Assembly (NCBI RefSeq): GCF_004569505.1
Contig: NZ_SPPK01000001.1
Location: 682,001-746,000, forward strand
Length of the DNA stretch: 64,000 nucleotides
Source: Dysgonomonas mossii
GTDB lineage: Bacteria > Bacteroidota > Bacteroidia > Bacteroidales > Dysgonomonadaceae
Direction: 5' to 3'
In this document: one piece after another, positions 1-8,500 of the stretch
Position numbering within the stretch: the stretch's first letter is position 1
How the letters are laid out: each line of letters opens with the position of its first letter
Notes under the pieces: generated by a model
What the model was told of the DNA's origin: nothing
Seen by the model: the letters and a program-made list of their open reading frames with translations, nothing else
Databases searched by the model: none
Made by a program: the position numbers and the translations under genes

Positions 1-34
1 GGAGCTGTCTAATCAGACAGCTCCTTTGCTTTTT
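1..34 (+). terminator. Rho-independent terminator of a gene lying upstream of the window
   Basis: A perfect 10-bp stem (GGAGCTGTCT at 1-10 with AGACAGCTCC at 15-24, loop AATC) is followed by a T-rich tail (TTTGCTTTTT). The tail is on the plus strand, so it ends a plus-strand transcript from outside the window. It may also stop the convergent hexosaminidase gene, but the minus-strand tail is not visible. Confidence 0.75.
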
Positions 35-48
35 ATCATTACATTTTT

Positions 49-2385
49 TTATTCAATGATTATCTCGTCTACAAATACGAATGAAGGGCTTCCTTTCCCT
101 ACGTGCCATTCAGGGATTGACTTGGTAACTTTTGCTGTTATTTTTACATAACGAGCTTTCTGTGTTGGAAATTTCGCTACTAAATCCTGCACTCTGTCAC
201 TCGGGCTATCTTTATCCACAATTGGATATTTTTCTTCGAACACTTGTTTGAAAGATTCTCCATCTTCAGAAAGAGATACAATATATCCTGTTGCTCCAAA
301 AATCCACGATCCCGGACTAACAAAAGTCCCGGTAGTAACCTCTGACATTTCTGTCGGTTCTTTCATGTCAATAGTTGCAACGAAATCTGTATTATAAAAA
401 CCGAGCCATTCACCATTCGCGTGAGAAGTACCGCCTCTTTTTCCATTTACCAACGTGATTGCTCCGTTGTAAGTATAATTTTTATGAGGGGCATTCTCCA
501 GTTTGATGTTTTTGAATGTGGCTTTATTGAACTCAAAAGATTCGGTATATTCTTTACTTTGTTCCTTGTCTCTGAATGCTATAGCCTTTATAGTTGCTGT
601 TGTACTAATCTCAATAGGGTGCTCATATTTTATACTCTTAGTCGATGGTGTACTACCATCTAGAGTATAGTATATAGGAGCGTTATCATAGGTGAAAAGT
701 TTTACATTCACTACACCTTTAGCAACATCTTGAATAATTTCGGAACTAATGTCTACTACATGCGTTGCAAAGTTGTAATCCAGCTTTTTATATAGGTCCA
801 TCAATTTGCCAAGGCGAGGCAGGAAAAATTCATAGTTTTTCTTTTCCGGCATTGTCCATTGCACTTCGCTTAATGCCGCAGCTCTAGGCAATACCATATA
901 TTCTGCCTGTTTAGAGTCTACTACATACTCTGTCCATAAGTTAGCCTGAGTACCTATTATATATTTGCTTTCTTCCGCTGTAAGTTCACTAGGAACAGGT
1001 TCGAAGCTATATACTTTCTTTACAGAAACAAATCCGCCGAAAGCAAGAGGTTCTCCCGTTGTGTCATCTGTCTGATAATAATCGAAATATAAATGAGATG
1101 TAGGAGTCATCACTGCTTCATGTTTCATTTTTGCAGCAGATGCACCGCCTTCCATACCTCTCCACGACATGACTTTAGCATTAGGGGCTAATCCTCCTTC
1201 GAGTATTTCATCCCAACCAATGATTTCACGTCCTTTACTATTCAAGAATTTCTCCATACGAGATATTACATAGCTTTGTAGCATGTCTTCTTTCGTATGT
1301 TTTGCATCTCCTTTAAGTCCTAATTCTTTAATTTTAGCCTGACATTTAGGACATTCCTTCCATCTCACTTTAGGACATTCATCACCACCTACATGTATAA
1401 GTTTAGATGGGAATAGCTCTATAAGCTCAGAATATACATTCTCCAGGAAAGTGTATATCTCTTCATTACCGGCACATAGCACATCGTCAAATACACCCCA
1501 AGATTCACCCACCTTATATGGGCCTCCTGTACAACCAAGATTAGGATAGGCTGATAATGCTGCCAACATATGGCCCGGAAGGTCTATTTCCGGAACAATA
1601 GTTATAAAACGTTTCTGAGCGTACGCTACTATCTCTTTTATTTGCTCCTGTGTATAATAACCCCCATAAGGTTTTCCATCATACTTAGCAGAGTTTCTTC
1701 CGATAACAGTTTGAGCACGTTGAGACCCTACCTTGGTGAGTTCGGGATATTTTTTTATTTCTATTCTCCATCCCTGATCATCAGTAAGGTGCCAGTGAAA
1801 ACGGTTCATGTTGTGTAGAGCTAAGATATCTATATATTTTTTTATAAACTCTACAGGAAACATATGGCGACCTACGTCAAGCATCATTCCTCGGTATTCG
1901 AAACGTGGGTAATCCTTTATTTCTACAGCCGGAAAGATGATTGTACTGTTTGATGCATCTTCGGGGATCGATTTTCTTAATGTTTGTACTCCGTAAAATG
2001 TTCCGGCATTGTCTTTCCCATTAATGATTATCTGTTTGCTGTTTACAATAAGACTGTATGATTCAGACTTCTCTCCCTGATAATCAGCTTTCAGTATAAT
2101 CGAGTTTTCAGATACTTTTTTATCTGTTACTTTTAGGCTCAAACCTGTACTCAATTTGAGGTACTCGGACAGAAATTCGGCTGTTTGCTTTTGTATCTCA
2201 TCGCCTTTCGAATAACTAATCTGAGTATTACTATTTAACGTGAAACTTTCATTTCCCGCCAAAGTTATACTTTGAGGTAATGGTATAACCTCGTAATTAG
2301 CCTTTAGTGGAATTTTGTTCTCGCATCCGGCTAATGTAGCGGTTACAAGTAAAAAATAACAAATGGTTTTAAGGGTTTTTCTCAT
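49..2385 (-). CDS. Family 20 beta-N-acetylhexosaminidase lipoprotein
   Basis: This enzyme removes terminal beta-linked GlcNAc/GalNAc from glycans by substrate-assisted catalysis, probably at the cell surface or in the periplasm. I start at the ATG at 2385 (778 aa) because it directly precedes a lipoprotein signal (FLLVTATLAGC lipobox); a longer reading adds 10 residues with no role. After the signal come the GH20 N-terminal domain, then the catalytic barrel with the HVGGDE motif, whose Asp-Glu pair (about residues 335-336) is catalytic. A chitobiase-type C-terminal domain (YTLDGSTPS) and a C-terminal F5/8-type carbohydrate-binding-like region follow. It is monocistronic here. Substrate is not determined; host glycans or chitooligosaccharides are both possible. 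Confidence 0.93.
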   Translation of the reverse strand: MRKTLKTICYFLLVTATLAGCENKIPLKANYEVIPLPQSITLAGNESFTLNSNTQISYSKGDEIQKQTAEFLSEYLKLSTGLSLKVTDKKVSENSIILKADYQGEKSESYSLIVNSKQIIINGKDNAGTFYGVQTLRKSIPEDASNSTIIFPAVEIKDYPRFEYRGMMLDVGRHMFPVEFIKKYIDILALHNMNRFHWHLTDDQGWRIEIKKYPELTKVGSQRAQTVIGRNSAKYDGKPYGGYYTQEQIKEIVAYAQKRFITIVPEIDLPGHMLAALSAYPNLGCTGGPYKVGESWGVFDDVLCAGNEEIYTFLENVYSELIELFPSKLIHVGGDECPKVRWKECPKCQAKIKELGLKGDAKHTKEDMLQSYVISRMEKFLNSKGREIIGWDEILEGGLAPNAKVMSWRGMEGGASAAKMKHEAVMTPTSHLYFDYYQTDDTTGEPLAFGGFVSVKKVYSFEPVPSELTAEESKYIIGTQANLWTEYVVDSKQAEYMVLPRAAALSEVQWTMPEKKNYEFFLPRLGKLMDLYKKLDYNFATHVVDISSEIIQDVAKGVVNVKLFTYDNAPIYYTLDGSTPSTKSIKYEHPIEISTTATIKAIAFRDKEQSKEYTESFEFNKATFKNIKLENAPHKNYTYNGAITLVNGKRGGTSHANGEWLGFYNTDFVATIDMKEPTEMSEVTTGTFVSPGSWIFGATGYIVSLSEDGESFKQVFEEKYPIVDKDSPSDRVQDLVAKFPTQKARYVKITAKVTKSIPEWHVGKGSPSFVFVDEIIIE

Positions 2386-2476
2386 GAACTTTTTTGATTT
2401 TAGATTTGAACACATAAAGATACAACAAAATAGAAAACTAAATAAAAATATTTTTTAAGTAAAGAGGAATATTTGT

Positions 2477-2521
2477 GTAACATATGTTACGTTCGCTCTG
2501 GGTGTTTACTCCTTATCTTTG
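2477..2521 (+). promoter_or_regulatory. Promoter with palindromic operator for the YecH-like gene
   Basis: A Bacteroidota -7 element TATCTTTG lies at 2514-2521, about 26 bp before the ATG. Just upstream of the -33 position is the perfect 14-bp palindrome GTAACATATGTTAC (2477-2490). Its place and symmetry suit a dimeric activator or repressor, for example of the Crp/Fnr family, but the regulator is not identified. Confidence 0.6.
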
Positions 2522-2547
2522 TATGGAAAACTAAGAATAAGATAATT

Positions 2548-2784
2548 ATGGAACAATTGCATGCTCATGAAGTACTTCATATGATGGAAGGAAATAATTA
2601 CACGGAGTCTTCTTTAAAGGAAGCCATTATTGAACAATTTGGTAAAGATCAAAAGTTTTATGCTTGTTCAGCAGAAGATATGGATATTGATGAATTAATA
2701 GTGTTTTTAAAGAATAAAGGAAAATTTATGCCTTCAAATGATAATGGATTTACTGTAGATGTAAGTAAAGTTTGTAGTCATTAG
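2548..2784 (+). CDS. YecH-like putative metal-binding protein (DUF2492/TIGR03853)
   Basis: A small soluble protein of 78 aa. The start at 2548 begins MEQLHAHEVLHMM, matching the family N-terminus; an upstream in-frame ATG at 2473 would place the promoter inside the gene and is rejected. Conserved features are HAHEVLHMM near the N-terminus, a CSAEDMD segment in the middle, the KGKF motif and a C-terminal Cys-Ser-His, which together suggest metal coordination by His and Cys. The family's function is unknown. It stands alone between its own promoter and a strong terminator. Confidence 0.82.
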   Translation: MEQLHAHEVLHMMEGNNYTESSLKEAIIEQFGKDQKFYACSAEDMDIDELIVFLKNKGKFMPSNDNGFTVDVSKVCSH

Positions 2785-2819
2785 TTATAAAATAGAAGAG
2801 TAGAACATATCCGATAGAA

Positions 2820-2872
2820 ATATAAAGTGACAAAACAACGGTAAAAAACACCGTTGTTTTGTCACTTTATAT
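2820..2872. terminator. Bidirectional terminator with a perfect 23-bp stem
   Basis: Positions 2820-2842 pair perfectly with 2850-2872 around a 7-nt A-rich loop. It separates the plus-strand YecH-like gene from the minus-strand glycan gene pair and is unusually long for an intrinsic terminator. The stop codon of the glycosyltransferase remnant falls inside its right arm. Confidence 0.8.
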
Positions 2873-3160
2873 TCCGATTGATGAGGCGAGCCCTTACTTC
2901 GGGATATGCATCCATAATATTATTAATATTCTTGTCATTGAGTTTTTTCCCTTGTGTGTTGTCATACATCAAATCCTCATTTTTGCCAAATCAGTTAATG
3001 TTTGTGGCAATTGTCGATCGGGAAACTGTTCATCGGCCAGATACAGGATAACTTTATCTAGTGGTACCGATTGATTTAAAATAGTTTCAATTACACGGTG
3101 AACAGTCGTTATCCTAGCCGGATAAGATGTTAATGATCCTATCATTCTTTTATTTCCCAT
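2862..3160 (-). pseudogene. Glycosyltransferase remnant with internal deletion
   Basis: The 5' part (2969-3160) encodes the typical start of a family of putative glycosyltransferases: SLTSYPARI, then VILYLADEQFPDRQLP and LTDLAK. It then hits a stop after only 63 residues. In another frame, positions 2862-2983 encode about 38 residues that look like the C-terminal end of the same family (NTQGKKLND...NIMDAYPEVRARLINRN) and end in TGA. Intact members run to roughly 250-300 residues, so most of the middle appears deleted, with a frameshift at the joint near 2980. Its start overlaps the end of the deacetylase remnant by 11 bp, which indicates a former two-gene operon. That the tail belongs to the same gene is inference. 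Confidence 0.65.
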
Positions 3161-3835
3161 CTATAAAAGTAATATCGTTAAACCGTTCATAAGGCTTGCC
3201 TGCATGTATACGTTCTTTCATATAATAGTGGGCCGTTCTCTCTTTCCAATTTCTGCGAAATAGTTTTCGTAGGGTTTTCTTATACATCAACATTGCATCT
3301 AATTTTTCAGAAATTTCATTCTTTGTTAAATACACGTATGCATAATCGGCTGTCAATGGCGATCAATATCATAATAGAATTCTTCGTATAAATAAACACG
3401 TCTATCGAGACCCTGAACCGCAATATTTACGATACGGTGATCTATATGATTACCCAGTCCTGCAGGAGCAATCAATATATCATCAGACTTTGTATTTATC
3501 AGAATATAATATCGGATCTTTTCAATCAAATCATACTCTGTAATTTCTACTGTGAATAACTTTTTCTTCGCCTGCTTCATCTGTTTTCTCATCCCTTTTC
3601 TATATACAACATCCAGAAACGGGGCATTTTTTACACTGCATTTTAATGCCTTGGCTGCATTCCTGTTTTCAGATTGTCTGTGTAATACATAATATGCATA
3701 TTTGGGATGATACCATGGTATCGCTGTCATAATAGTCATTACGCAACATTCTTCTCCAGATTCAACGAGTCTGTTTATAACACCTCCGGACGACCCTATG
3801 GCATCGTCAAAATGTGGAGATATAAATACATACAT
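3150..3835 (-). pseudogene. PIG-L (LmbE-like) deacetylase, frameshifted
   Basis: PIG-L enzymes are zinc-dependent de-N-acetylases of GlcNAc-containing substrates. The first 160 residues carry PHFDDAIGSSGG (metal site, canonical PHPDDE) and NHIDH (HxxH metal ligands), and end at YEEFYYDIDRH. The reading continues without a gap in another frame (LTADYAYVYLTKNE, 68 more residues). One missing base near 3353-3361 would restore about 228 residues, the normal family length. The second part's only start would be a TTG overlapping the TGA. This is either a true frameshift or a sequencing error. The downstream partner is also broken, which favours real decay. Confidence 0.75.
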
Positions 3836-3992
3836 CTATCTATTTCGATTTATGATTAATACTCTTGAATATTTATTTTACTGTAACAAAAACAAAGTTA
3901 GTAGATATATTCTTTCAACCTTATAATATTTATATAGATTAATTTGAAGAGTACGAAAAATACATGTACTTCTGTAGGTGATAAGCTTATTA

Positions 3993-4019
3993 TTGTTCGC
4001 TGAAAAAGCATTACCTTTG
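3993..4019 (+). promoter_or_regulatory. Promoter of the UvrD/PcrA helicase gene
   Basis: A TTG at 3993-3995 and a -7 element TACCTTTG at 4012-4019 are separated by 16 bp, shorter than the usual 19-20. The ATG follows 20 bp later. The upstream 150 bp is AT-rich and holds nothing else I recognise. Confidence 0.5.
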
Positions 4020-4039
4020 TTATCCTATCTCAACTTTTT

Positions 4040-6388
4040 ATGAATAACTTACTCGATCAATTAAATAAACAACAACGCGAAGCTGTAGAATATAATAGCG
4101 GACCTTCTCTAATTATCGCCGGAGCAGGGTCTGGCAAGACTCGTGTATTGACATACAAAATAGCCTATCTGATGCAGCAAGGCTATCATCCTCAAAGTAT
4201 ATTGGCGCTAACATTTACCAATAAGGCTGCACGTGAAATGAAAGAACGTATCGCGCAACTTATTGGCTGGCAATATGCCCGCTACTTATGGATGGGTACC
4301 TTTCATTCTGTTTTTTCACGAATCTTACGTACCGAAGCAGAAAGAATAGGCTTCACAGCTAACTTTACTATTTTCGATTCTGCTGATTCCCGTAATCTTA
4401 TAAAAACCATAATAAAACAGTTTCAGCTTGATGATAAAGTCTACAAGCCGGCACGTGTGCAATCGATCATATCGAATGCAAAAAATACTCTGATATCTCC
4501 ACAGATGTATGCTCACAACAAAGAGCTTATAGAGTATGATCAGCGAGCAAAGATGCCCATGATAAAAGATCTATACAGAGAATATAACAATCGGTTGAGG
4601 GCTTCGAATACAATGGACTTTGATGACTTGCTGTTTTATACCAACCGATTGTTTCGAGATCATCCGGATGTGTTAGCTGCCTATCAGGAGCGTTATCAGT
4701 TTATACTTGTAGATGAGTATCAGGATACAAATTTTGCTCAGTATCTTGTTGTGAAACAGCTTGCTGATGCACATCATCGAGTGTGTGTGGTAGGAGATGA
4801 TGCCCAGAGTATATATTCGTTTCGTGGAGCCAATATTGAAAATATATTAAAGTTTAAGGAGGTATATCCGGAAGCTAAGATGTTTAAACTCGAGCAAAAC
4901 TATCGTTCTACCCAGAATATTGTAAATGCAGCAAATAGCTTGATAAAACAAAATACAGATCAAATAAAAAAAACAATATATTCCGAAAATGAAGAAGGAG
5001 ATCGACTCGAAGTGGCGAGTGCTTTCTCCGATTTTGAGGAAGGGGTGATTGTGTCTAATAAGATATGGGATTTGCGTCGTGATAAGAATGCTCCATACAG
5101 TGAGTTTGTAATTCTGTATCGTACAAATGCACAGTCTCGTATCTTTGAAGAAGCATTGAGAAAGAAGAATATACCTTATCGTATTTATGGCGGACTATCT
5201 TTCTATCAGCGTAAGGAAATAAAAGATGTAATAGGATATTTTCGCATGGTGGTAAATCCGTACGATGAGGAAGCTTTTCGCCGTACTGTTAATTTTCCTA
5301 CCCGAGGTATAGGCAATACAACCTTAAATAAAATTGCTGATGCAGCACGCCTGCATAATGTAAGCTTGTGGGAGGTAATCAGCAATCCGTTGGGTTTCAA
5401 TCTGGATGTTAATGCCGGTACTGCAAAGAAATTGGCCGGATTCAAAGAACTGATAGAAAGCTTTATCGCTCAATTGCAAGAACTCTCTGCTTACGAACTG
5501 GCTACCCGTATTGTGAAGGAAAGTGGTATTGCTTCTGATGCATACCAAGATCAGACTCCTGAAGGTATGAGCCGTCAGGAGAACTTACAGGAATTGCTCG
5601 GAGGTATTCATGAGTTCTGTGAGAGCCGTCAGGAAGAAGGGCTCGGTGGAATTGGATTGATGGACTTTCTGTCCGAAGTATCTCTTCTTAGTGATCAAGA
5701 TACCGACAAGGAGGCAGATAAAGAGAAGGTGACCATGATGACAATCCATGCAGCTAAAGGATTGGAATTTAATAATGTCTTTGTCGTAGGGCTCGAAGAA
5801 GATCTTTTTCCTTCGGCTATGGCAAAGGATGAGTTCAGAGGACTTGAAGAAGAACGGCGTTTGTTCTATGTGGCAATAACACGGGCGAAGGAGTTTTGTA
5901 TGATAACTTATGCGAAAAGCCGATTTCGTAATGGTCAGATTAATGCATGTAATCCAAGTCGTTTCTTAAGGGATATCGATACGGATTATCTGAATGTAAA
6001 TGCCGGAGTACTCGGATCGGGAGGCTTTGGTGTTCTCAATCGTCCAGAGACATACACCAAAGAGCTGTTTGACTACTCATCCAATACTCGTACTACTCAT
6101 CCGGAACGATCTGTACAAAGAGAATCAACTCCTCTATCTCAACCGAAAAATGAAAGCTTCGGTCAACCTAAATTTGTAAATGCTAGAACAGCTACGCCTA
6201 AAACGTCGGCAGGGAGTAATGCAGGAGAGGTAAGTGTAGGGGCTATTATCAAACACGAACGTTTTGGCATCGGAAAAGTGACCGCAGTAACAGGTGATGT
6301 AGATAGTCGTAAGGCAACCGTAGAATTTGAAAATTCCGGAGTAAAGCAATTATTATTAAAGTTTGCCCGGATTGAAATAATCGGATAA
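4040..6388 (+). CDS. pcrA: UvrD/PcrA-type superfamily 1A DNA helicase
   Basis: A 3'-5' ATP-dependent DNA helicase acting in nucleotide-excision and mismatch repair and in removing RecA or stalled RNA polymerase. It is 782 aa, a normal length. Walker A is AGAGSGKT (residues 27-34), Walker B is VDEYQDTN (about 224-231), and motif VI is seen as VAITRAKE. A linker rich in Ser/Thr/Pro/Asn (about 660-720) leads to a C-terminal Tudor-like domain (IIKHERFGIGKV), the PcrA/UvrD region that binds RNA polymerase. The gene is monocistronic, with its own promoter and a strong terminator. Both the uvrD and pcrA names are used for this family in Bacteroidota. Confidence 0.95.
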   Translation: MNNLLDQLNKQQREAVEYNSGPSLIIAGAGSGKTRVLTYKIAYLMQQGYHPQSILALTFTNKAAREMKERIAQLIGWQYARYLWMGTFHSVFSRILRTEAERIGFTANFTIFDSADSRNLIKTIIKQFQLDDKVYKPARVQSIISNAKNTLISPQMYAHNKELIEYDQRAKMPMIKDLYREYNNRLRASNTMDFDDLLFYTNRLFRDHPDVLAAYQERYQFILVDEYQDTNFAQYLVVKQLADAHHRVCVVGDDAQSIYSFRGANIENILKFKEVYPEAKMFKLEQNYRSTQNIVNAANSLIKQNTDQIKKTIYSENEEGDRLEVASAFSDFEEGVIVSNKIWDLRRDKNAPYSEFVILYRTNAQSRIFEEALRKKNIPYRIYGGLSFYQRKEIKDVIGYFRMVVNPYDEEAFRRTVNFPTRGIGNTTLNKIADAARLHNVSLWEVISNPLGFNLDVNAGTAKKLAGFKELIESFIAQLQELSAYELATRIVKESGIASDAYQDQTPEGMSRQENLQELLGGIHEFCESRQEEGLGGIGLMDFLSEVSLLSDQDTDKEADKEKVTMMTIHAAKGLEFNNVFVVGLEEDLFPSAMAKDEFRGLEEERRLFYVAITRAKEFCMITYAKSRFRNGQINACNPSRFLRDIDTDYLNVNAGVLGSGGFGVLNRPETYTKELFDYSSNTRTTHPERSVQRESTPLSQPKNESFGQPKFVNARTATPKTSAGSNAGEVSVGAIIKHERFGIGKVTAVTGDVDSRKATVEFENSGVKQLLLKFARIEIIG

Positions 6389-6392
6389 AAGA

Positions 6393-6425
6393 AAAAGACA
6401 GATGTTTTTTTAGCATCTGTCTTTT
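6393..6425. terminator. Bidirectional terminator between pcrA and the FKBP gene
   Basis: A 12-bp stem, AAAAGACAGATG (6393-6404) with CATCTGTCTTTT (6414-6425), has A-rich and T-rich flanks. It sits 5 bp after pcrA and 27 bp before the 3' end of the convergent FKBP gene. Confidence 0.85.
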
Positions 6426-6451
6426 ATATATTATATAATGTCAATCAAATT

Positions 6452-7060
6452 TTAGTGACATCCACATCCTGAACCGCATCCGCCAGCTGTTTCTTTTTCG
6501 CTGCCGCATCCGCAAGAGTCTTCTTCTCCGTCGCCACAACCACATCCTGAACCGCATCCGCATCCACCACCTTGAGGTGCAAACAATGCTGCAATTTCTT
6601 CAGGTGTAGATTCTCTTACAGTTAGTACTTTTCCTGAGAAATTTAATGTTTCTCCAGCTAATGGGTGATTGAAGTCCATTTTTATAACATCTTCTTTTAC
6701 TTCCACAACAGAACCATTCAAACGATTTCCGTTTGTATCCATCATTGGAACTGTATTTCCTTCAAAGATCACTTCTTCATTCAATACACCATCTTGTTCG
6801 AATATATTTCGTGGGAGATCAACCACATGATCATCATCGTATTCGCCGTATGCTTCTTCCGGTGTGAGTGTGAAATCGAAAGAATCTCCTTCAGCTAATC
6901 CATCGATGTTCTTCTCAAAAGCCTGAAGCATAGAGTCTGTACCAAAGATAAATTCAAGAGGAGTCTCAGCTGTAGCCTTTTCCATTAGTTCACGTTCCTC
7001 ACCTTCACCAACTGTCAGGTCATAAGATAGAGCAACAAACTTATTAGTTGAAATTTTCAT
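6452..7060 (-). CDS. slyD: SlyD-like FKBP peptidyl-prolyl isomerase with Cys-rich metal-binding tail
   Basis: A cytoplasmic cis-trans prolyl isomerase and chaperone. I start at the ATG at 7060 (MKISTNKFVALSYDLTVGEG, 202 aa); a longer reading adds 12 residues of non-conserved sequence. The FKBP domain (about 5-70 and 125-150) is interrupted by the insert-in-flap domain typical of SlyD (about 70-125). The last 40 residues are almost only Gly, Cys, Ser and acidic residues, with nine Cys in CGCG units and a terminal His. In E. coli SlyD a comparable His/Cys tail binds nickel for hydrogenase maturation. No hydrogenase gene is nearby. Confidence 0.9.
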   Translation of the reverse strand: MKISTNKFVALSYDLTVGEGEERELMEKATAETPLEFIFGTDSMLQAFEKNIDGLAEGDSFDFTLTPEEAYGEYDDDHVVDLPRNIFEQDGVLNEEVIFEGNTVPMMDTNGNRLNGSVVEVKEDVIKMDFNHPLAGETLNFSGKVLTVRESTPEEIAALFAPQGGGCGCGSGCGCGDGEEDSCGCGSEKETAGGCGSGCGCH

Positions 7061-7166
7061 TTTATTTGTTAATTGTTTATATGGATTAATAACCAAGTCC
7101 TAAGACCTATTTTTACTTTATTTTTGTATGACAATAATCGTGCCCAAAATTGTAATAGAAACAATT

Positions 7167-8351
7167 CTAGTCATGTATTTGTTTTGCGTATACTGCCTTT
7201 TTAAGATTATCCAACGCTTTTTGTATGTTGGCCAAAGGCGTACCCACATTTAAGCGCATGTATCCTTCTCCCCCTTGTCCAAACATCTCGCCATCGTTCA
7301 GTGCCAATTTGGCATCGTCTACAAATAGAGAAACTAATGCCTTTTGAGAAAGATTCAATTCTCTACAGTCTAGCCATACAAGAAATGATGCTTCAGGAGT
7401 CATTGCTTTTATTTGAGGAATATTCGCTTTTAGATATTCGTCCACAAACTTGATATTATTCCATATATAATCTTTAGCTTGTGCCAACCATTCGTCGCAG
7501 TGCTCGTATGCGGTTTGTGCTGCCAAATAAGCAAATATATGACCTTCGTCAAGCTCGCTGCTTTCTAAATATTTGTTGAATTTTTTTCTGAGTTCGTCAT
7601 TCGGAATAATTGAATATGAACTTACAATACCCGCTATATTAAATGTTTTGCTAGGAGCCATGAATGTAATGCTGTTTTGCGCAGCTTTCTCTGACACACT
7701 GGCAAATGGAATATGCTTGTGTGGAGCAAAGGCCAAATCTGAATGAATCTCATCTGATATAACCAATATTTTGTGCTCGTAACATATTTCAGCTATATCA
7801 ATTAATTCCTGACGTGTCCAGACTCTTCCACTCGGATTGTGAGGATTGCAAAGTATCAGTACTTTACTAGCCGGATTGATTATATTCTTCAATCCTTCCA
7901 AATCCATTTTGTATTGTCCGGCTTCCAATGTTAGAGGATTGTCTACAACAATACGATGGTGCAAAGTCGGGATTATACGAAAAGGGTGATATACGGGCGG
8001 TTGTATTATTATTTGATGATCTTTGGACGTAAAGCAATCTAAAACGAAGGCTATTCCTTTTACTATTCCGGGAATAAATGTAATCCATTCTTGTTGGATT
8101 TGCCAGTTATGGTGGCGATTAACCCAATTTATAATAGAATTATAATATTCTTGAGATGCACAAGTATAACCAAAAATGCCGTGATGAGCTCGTTCGATGA
8201 TGGCTTCCGTTATTGCCGGTGGGGACTTGAAGTCCATATCTGCAACCCATAAAGGAATGAGTTCGGCATTACCATAACGTGCCGCAAGAGCATCTGTTTT
8301 TAAGGCATTGGTCCCCTTGCGATTGATAATTTCATCGAAATTATATTTCAT
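7167..8351 (-). CDS. patB: MalY/PatB-family PLP-dependent C-S (cystathionine beta-) lyase
   Basis: A fold-type I PLP enzyme that cleaves the C-S bond of cystathionine or cysteine S-conjugates to pyruvate, ammonia and a thiol. It is 394 aa, full length. CNPHNPSGR carries the substrate-binding Asn, SDEIHSDL the Asp (residue 200) that contacts the pyridine nitrogen, and MAPSKTFNIAG the Schiff-base Lys (235). An N-terminal WVADMDF motif is typical of MalY/PatB rather than of ordinary aspartate aminotransferases. It stands apart from its neighbours, with a terminator for ahpC upstream of it. The physiological substrate cannot be read from sequence. Confidence 0.9.
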   Translation of the reverse strand: MKYNFDEIINRKGTNALKTDALAARYGNAELIPLWVADMDFKSPPAITEAIIERAHHGIFGYTCASQEYYNSIINWVNRHHNWQIQQEWITFIPGIVKGIAFVLDCFTSKDHQIIIQPPVYHPFRIIPTLHHRIVVDNPLTLEAGQYKMDLEGLKNIINPASKVLILCNPHNPSGRVWTRQELIDIAEICYEHKILVISDEIHSDLAFAPHKHIPFASVSEKAAQNSITFMAPSKTFNIAGIVSSYSIIPNDELRKKFNKYLESSELDEGHIFAYLAAQTAYEHCDEWLAQAKDYIWNNIKFVDEYLKANIPQIKAMTPEASFLVWLDCRELNLSQKALVSLFVDDAKLALNDGEMFGQGGEGYMRLNVGTPLANIQKALDNLKKAVYAKQIHD

Positions 8352-8422
8352 TTTGAGTTAAATTAAAAATAACGAGTACAAAAGTATGAAAAATAAGGGC
8401 AATATATTCCTTTTATGTATTA

Positions 8423-8453
8423 AAAAGCCGTAATCAGAAGGACTACGGCTTTT
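8423..8453 (-). terminator. Terminator of ahpC
   Basis: A 10-bp stem, AAAAGCCGTA (8423-8432) with TACGGCTTTT (8444-8453), lies 48 bp after the ahpC stop on the minus strand. It ends in a T run in that direction. Confidence 0.8.
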
Positions 8454-8500
8454 ATGAACTAAATTAACTTAAACTTATATCCGTTATAAACAAGACAGAA

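Noticed and set aside
2473..2547. N-terminal extension of the YecH-like protein
   Set aside because: It would contain the operator and the -7 element, and the added residues do not match the family start.
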